This document shows positions 8,210 through 11,000 of a DNA stretch of 11,000 bases, in pieces. This DNA comes from Rhodospirillaceae bacterium CCH5-H10 (GTDB taxonomy: Bacteria > Pseudomonadota > Alphaproteobacteria > Reyranellales > Reyranellaceae). The notes beneath the pieces are model-generated. The model saw only the letters and a list, made by a program, of their open reading frames with translations. It was not told the origin of the DNA and did no database searches. Numbering within the stretch: position 1 is the stretch's first letter; every line of letters begins with the position of its first letter. The stretch spans positions 1 through 11,000 of the forward strand of contig LSKJ01000290.1 of assembly GCA_001557035.1 (NCBI GenBank). The letters run 5' to 3'. The translations under genes were made by a program, and so were the position numbers.

Positions 8210-9481
8210 TTATCGATTTGTCAGCTTCAGCTCGATGCGCCGGTTGCGTGTCGTGTCCGTGGACGAGAGCGGCTGGTATTCGCCGTAGCCGGCCGCCACC
8301 AGTCGGTTGTTCGGGATGCCCTCGCTGTGCAGGAACTTCACGACGGCGATGGCGCGGGCGGCCGACAGTTCCCAGTTCGACGGATAGGTCGCATTGCTGA
8401 TCGGCTTGTTGTCGGTGTGGCCGTCGACCTGCAGGACCCAGTTGATGTCCTTGGGGATGGTGGCCGAAATCTCCACCAGGCGCCTGGCGACGTTGGCGAG
8501 CTGCTTCTCGCCGCTTTCCGCCAGCTTGGCCGAGCCAGACGGGAAGAGCACCTCCGACTGGAAGACGAAGCGGTCGCCGACGATCTGCACGTCGCGCTGG
8601 CCACGCAGGGCCTCGCGCAGCTTGCCGAAGAATTCCGAGCGATAACGCGCCAGCTCCTCGACCTTGCTGGCGAGCGCGCGGTTGAGCTTCTGGCCGAGGT
8701 CGACGATCTGAGCCTGCTGGTCCTTGGCCTTGGCGTCGGCGGCGTCGAGGGCGGTGCCGAGGCGCGCCAGCTCGTCCTTGAGCGCGGCCAGTTCGGCGGT
8801 GAGGCGGACGACGGCGGCCTTCTGCTCGGCGCTGAGCTTCTGCTCCTCGGTGAGGTCGCCGAACAGCTTGCCCTTGTCCTGATTGGCGGCCGCGAGCGAG
8901 GCGGCGAGGCGCGTGAGTTCGAGGCGCTGGCGCTCGATCTCCTTCTGGAGATCGCCGGCCCTGGAGGCGGTGGACGAGGCCTCCTTGTTGGCGCTCTCCA
9001 GAGAGGCGGCGAGCCGGTCACGCTCCGCCATCATCGAGGTCAGGCGTTCGGTGAGCTGGTCGCGCTCGATCTTCAGCGCATCCGATGAGCTGCGCTGGGT
9101 CGAGAGATCGGCCGTGAGACGGTCGCGCTCGCTTCTCAGCGCATCTGCGGCGCTGCGCTGGGCTGCCAGATCGGCGCCCAGGCGGTCGCGCTCGGCCTGG
9201 TTCTCGCGGAGCTGCAGGGTGAGCTTCTCGAGATCCTGCTTCAGTCCGTCGTTGGCTGCCTTCTCGAGCGACAGCACGCTGGCGAGACTGCCGAGCTGCT
9301 TGTTGAGGGCGTCGATCGCGCTGTCGCGCGTGTTCAGCGTGTCGGTCAGCGTGAACTGGGCAACGCTGAACAGCGACAGCAGGAAGATCAGGACCATCAG
9401 CAGCGTGGTCAGCGCGTCGACATAGCCCGGCCAGGTATAGTCGGCCGAGCCCCCTCCGCGGCGGCGGGATGCGCCCGCCAT
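8210..9481 (-). CDS. MotB-like protein with long periplasmic coiled coil and OmpA domain
   Basis: This 423-residue protein has a short Arg-rich cytoplasmic N-terminus and one membrane helix (about 20-42). The helix begins GYVDALTTLL, where Asp22 matches the ion-binding Asp of MotB (AYADFMTAMM). Residues about 50-295 are almost all heptad-type coiled coil rich in Glu, Arg, Leu, Ala and Gln. Residues about 296-423 form an OmpA-family peptidoglycan-binding domain with GHTD (354-357) and NWELSAARAIAV (369-380), so the ligand residues Asp357 and Arg376 are present. It ends in NRRIELKL, as in many OmpA domains. The ATG at 9481 is chosen because it directly precedes the membrane helix and follows the MotA-like stop by 5 bases. 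The frame continues far upstream, but that stretch is a shadow of the MotA-like gene. With that protein it should form a peptidoglycan-anchored ion-driven complex. Flagellar MotB has a much shorter linker and flagellar neighbours, so this is probably not a flagellar stator. The load is unknown. Confidence 0.9.
   Translation of the reverse strand: MAGASRRRGGGSADYTWPGYVDALTTLLMVLIFLLSLFSVAQFTLTDTLNTRDSAIDALNKQLGSLASVLSLEKAANDGLKQDLEKLTLQLRENQAERDRLGADLAAQRSAADALRSERDRLTADLSTQRSSSDALKIERDQLTERLTSMMAERDRLAASLESANKEASSTASRAGDLQKEIERQRLELTRLAASLAAANQDKGKLFGDLTEEQKLSAEQKAAVVRLTAELAALKDELARLGTALDAADAKAKDQQAQIVDLGQKLNRALASKVEELARYRSEFFGKLREALRGQRDVQIVGDRFVFQSEVLFPSGSAKLAESGEKQLANVARRLVEISATIPKDINWVLQVDGHTDNKPISNATYPSNWELSAARAIAVVKFLHSEGIPNNRLVAAGYGEYQPLSSTDTTRNRRIELKLTNR
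9068..9193 (-). repeat. Two tandem 63-base in-frame repeats in the coiled-coil stalk
   Basis: Bases 9131-9193 and 9068-9130 align without gaps, about 47 of 63 identical by eye. They encode residues 97-117 and 118-138 of the MotB-like protein, each with the pattern ERDRL, ADL, QRS, DAL, i.e. three heptads. A partial third unit begins ERDQL at residue 139 and another ERDRL lies at 153, so the spacings are 21, 21 and 14, all multiples of seven. This looks like internal duplication within a coiled coil that preserves the heptad register. Confidence 0.8.
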
Positions 9482-9486
9482 GGCGG

Positions 9487-10641
9487 CTAGCCGTCGCCCG
9501 GCGGCGGCGCGCCGCGCGTCGAGGCGATTGTGCGGGCAAGCAGGCGGAATTCGCCGCGCAGTTCGTCGGCCAGCGCCGTGCGGCTGCGCACGCTCTCGTC
9601 GATAAGCCGGGCCAGCCCGGCTTCGAGATTGCGCTGGTGGGCCAGCATGGCCTCGCTGTCGGCGGCGGCTTCCGGCTTGCGCTCGGTCAGGCGCGCGACG
9701 GTGCCGCGCAGCTCGATGGACTGCTCCGCGAGCCGGGCCAGCAGCGCCTGCTGCGAGCGCATGCTTTCGGTCAGGGAGGACAGGCGCTCGACCAGCGTGG
9801 CGTTGGCGGCGGCCGCTTGTTCGCGGCCTTCCTCGCTGCGGCGGAGCGTGCGGGTGAGATCGTCGAGACCGTCCGCGGTACGTTCCAGCAGCGCCTCGAC
9901 ATAGGCCGAGACGCCCTGTTCGCCCTCGGTCTGCAGGGTGCCGCTGGAGAGCCGAGTCGCGCCGGCCAGCCATTCCTCGAGTTCGGTGTGGAAGCGGCCC
10001 TGAGCCTGGCTCGCCTGCAATTCCAGGAAGCCCAGGACGAGCGATCCCGACAGGCCGAACAGCGAGGCACCGAAGGCGGTCGACATGCCCTTGAGCGGTC
10101 CTTCGATGCCCTGCTTCAGCTTGGCGAAGATTTGGACGGCGTCGCCACCGGTCACCTGCATGCCGACGATGGCGTCGGCGACGGCGCCGATCGTCTCCAG
10201 CAGGCCCCAGAAGGTGCCGAGCAGGCCGAGGAAGATCAGCAGGCCGATCATGTAGCGGCTGAGTTCGCGCCGCTCGTCGAGACGGCTGGCGATGCCGTCG
10301 AGCATGGCGCGCGTCGCCGTGGGCGACAGGCGGAAATTGTCCTGCCGCTCGCCCATCATGGCGGCCATCGGCGCCATCAGGTCGATCGAGCCGGTATCGA
10401 GCGGCGGGGCGCCGGGTTCGCGATGCTGGAAGCGCCGCAGCCAGCGCACCTCGGGCCACAGCGAGAGAACCTGGCGCATCACGAAGAAGATGCCGATCAC
10501 GAGAACGCCGACGATGACGCTGTTCAGGATCGGCGTGTTCATGAACACGCGCAGCAGGTCGTGGTGCAGCAGGTAGGCGATACCGGCCACGACCGCGAGG
10601 AACAGCAGCATGCGGACGAGATACGGAAGCGGATTACTCAT
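9487..10641 (-). CDS. MotA/TolQ/ExbB-family channel protein with cytoplasmic helical tail
   Basis: This 384-residue protein is the channel partner of the MotB-like protein. Hydrophobic segments lie at about 8-26, 39-60, 131-153 and 187-208. The third contains GLLGTFWGLLETIGAV and the fourth STAFGASLFGLSGSLVLGF, the paired helices typical of the MotA/TolQ/ExbB superfamily, which form the ion path around the MotB-like helix. Between the second and third segments is a cytoplasmic stretch of about 70 residues. From about 212 to 384 the protein is Glu/Arg/Leu/Ala-rich and predicted to be helical or coiled coil, which flagellar MotA lacks; ZorA of the Zorya defence system also has a long cytoplasmic tail. 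The start at 10641 has GGGAG five bases upstream. Its stop is 5 bases before the MotB-like start, implying coupling. Related proteins are usually annotated as MotA or biopolymer transporters; the true role is not shown by the sequence. Confidence 0.9.
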   Translation of the reverse strand: MSNPLPYLVRMLLFLAVVAGIAYLLHHDLLRVFMNTPILNSVIVGVLVIGIFFVMRQVLSLWPEVRWLRRFQHREPGAPPLDTGSIDLMAPMAAMMGERQDNFRLSPTATRAMLDGIASRLDERRELSRYMIGLLIFLGLLGTFWGLLETIGAVADAIVGMQVTGGDAVQIFAKLKQGIEGPLKGMSTAFGASLFGLSGSLVLGFLELQASQAQGRFHTELEEWLAGATRLSSGTLQTEGEQGVSAYVEALLERTADGLDDLTRTLRRSEEGREQAAAANATLVERLSSLTESMRSQQALLARLAEQSIELRGTVARLTERKPEAAADSEAMLAHQRNLEAGLARLIDESVRSRTALADELRGEFRLLARTIASTRGAPPPGDG

Positions 10642-10646
10642 GCGAA

Positions 10647-10651
10647 CTCCC
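10647..10651 (-). promoter_or_regulatory. Shine-Dalgarno site of the MotA-like gene
   Basis: The minus strand reads GGGAG, then 5 bases, then the ATG at 10641. It supports that start and is the clearest ribosome-binding site in the window. The 39-base gap to the upstream OmpA-like stop also contains this site, so the channel gene can be initiated on its own, whereas the MotB-like gene relies on coupling. Confidence 0.6.
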
Positions 10652-10680
10652 GCTGCCGTTGGTGCGCTGCCCGCGAGCGA

Positions 10681-11000
10681 TCATGTGCTTGGCACCACGA
10701 TTTCGACCCGCTCGTTGCCGTCGCTGCTGGAGAAAGTGCCGATCTCGATCTTGGACTTCACACCCTTGTCGATGAGGTAGGTGCGGACGTTCAGGGCGCG
10801 CGCCAGCGAAACCTTGCGGCTGTCCGGCTCGCCGTTGCCGGCAAACGAGCGCAACTCGACCTGGCGCAGGCCCCGGTCGGAGATGCTCTTGATCAGGCGG
10901 TCCAGCTCCGTCCGCGAAGAGTCCGAGAGTTCGGCCGATCGCGGAGGGAAGACCAGGGAAACGGTGAGCGGAACTCGGGCCGGGGGCGAGGGCTGTGGCG
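10681..11000 (-). CDS. OmpA-like protein, C-terminal part only (5' end beyond window)
   Basis: The minus-strand frame is open from the right edge to a TGA at 10681-10683, giving 105 residues with no start inside the window. A Pro-rich segment (PQPSPPARVP) leads into an OmpA-family fold: strand LTVSLVFPPRSAEL, a helix with ELDRLIKSIS, strand RQVELRSFAG, then SRKVSLARALNVRTYLIDKG and the final strand NERVEIVVPST. The helix motif matches the OmpA pattern LSxxRAxxV, keeping the Arg, but the canonical GHTD aspartate is replaced by a SFAGNGEPD segment, a variant I associate with alphaproteobacterial OmpA-like proteins. Peptidoglycan binding is therefore less certain than for the MotB-like protein. 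It is read in the same direction as the MotA-like gene, 39 bases upstream, so it is probably the preceding member of that operon. The N-terminal part, which would show a signal peptide or other domains, is not visible. Confidence 0.8.
   Translation of the reverse strand, partial: PQPSPPARVPLTVSLVFPPRSAELSDSSRTELDRLIKSISDRGLRQVELRSFAGNGEPDSRKVSLARALNVRTYLIDKGVKSKIEIGTFSSSDGNERVEIVVPST

Noticed and set aside
9482..10459. N-terminal extension of the MotB-like frame back to 10459
   Set aside because: The extension is an out-of-frame reading of the MotA-like gene; recognisable protein begins at the ATG at 9481.
8210..10641. Flagellar stator MotA/MotB
   Set aside because: No flagellar genes are nearby, the MotB-like linker is far too long, and the MotA-like protein has an extra C-terminal helical tail.
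8210..11000. Zorya anti-phage system (ZorA/ZorB)
   Set aside because: The channel and OmpA-domain subunits are similar in plan, but no ZorC, ZorD helicase or ZorE nuclease is visible, and the neighbour is another OmpA-like protein. The flanks are ordinary chromosomal genes. The right flank is cut, so it is unlikely rather than excluded.
8210..11000. Tol-Pal or ExbB/ExbD system
   Set aside because: No TolA, TolB, TonB or lipoprotein Pal is seen, and the MotB-like protein carries its own OmpA domain, unlike TolR or ExbD.

Overview
The window is GC-rich and gene-dense, with gene-start spacings of a few bases. It most resembles an alphaproteobacterial chromosome. The main evidence is a DUF1489 protein, a family I know essentially from Alphaproteobacteria, and an OmpA-like tail of a type common in that class. 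I cannot place it at genus level. There are no rRNA, tRNA, CRISPR or transposase genes, and no gap longer than about 160 bases.

Layout. Positions 2-505 (+) hold the 3' part of a LysE/RhtB-type exporter. It converges, with only 6 bases between stop codons, on a two-gene minus-strand unit. That unit is a bacterial alpha-2-macroglobulin (A2M, 2553-7526), read first, followed 4 bases later by a class A penicillin-binding protein of the PBP1C type (512-2548). A 161-base divergent spacer separates it from a small DUF1489 gene (7688-8116, +). A 93-base spacer filled by a long inverted repeat then separates DUF1489 from a second minus-strand unit. Read from the right edge, this unit is an OmpA-like protein (3' end only, 10681-11000), a MotA/TolQ/ExbB-family channel protein (9487-10641), and a MotB-like protein with a long periplasmic coiled coil and an OmpA peptidoglycan-binding domain (8210-9481).

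How the genes work together. Both minus-strand units concern the cell envelope. A2M and PBP1C are a recurrent bacterial pair: A2M is thought to trap proteases through its thioester, while PBP1C makes or repairs peptidoglycan. The second unit looks like an ion-driven stator-type motor (MotAB/TolQR/ZorAB superfamily) anchored to peptidoglycan. No flagellar, Tol, TonB or Zorya partner genes are visible, so its load is unknown. It is the best candidate here for something incompletely described.

Most notable details: the A2M has exactly three cysteines and a tyrosine where a lipobox cysteine would sit; the MotB-like stalk contains 21-residue repeats; the MotA-like protein has a long cytoplasmic helical tail; and the partial OmpA-like protein lacks the canonical GHTD aspartate.
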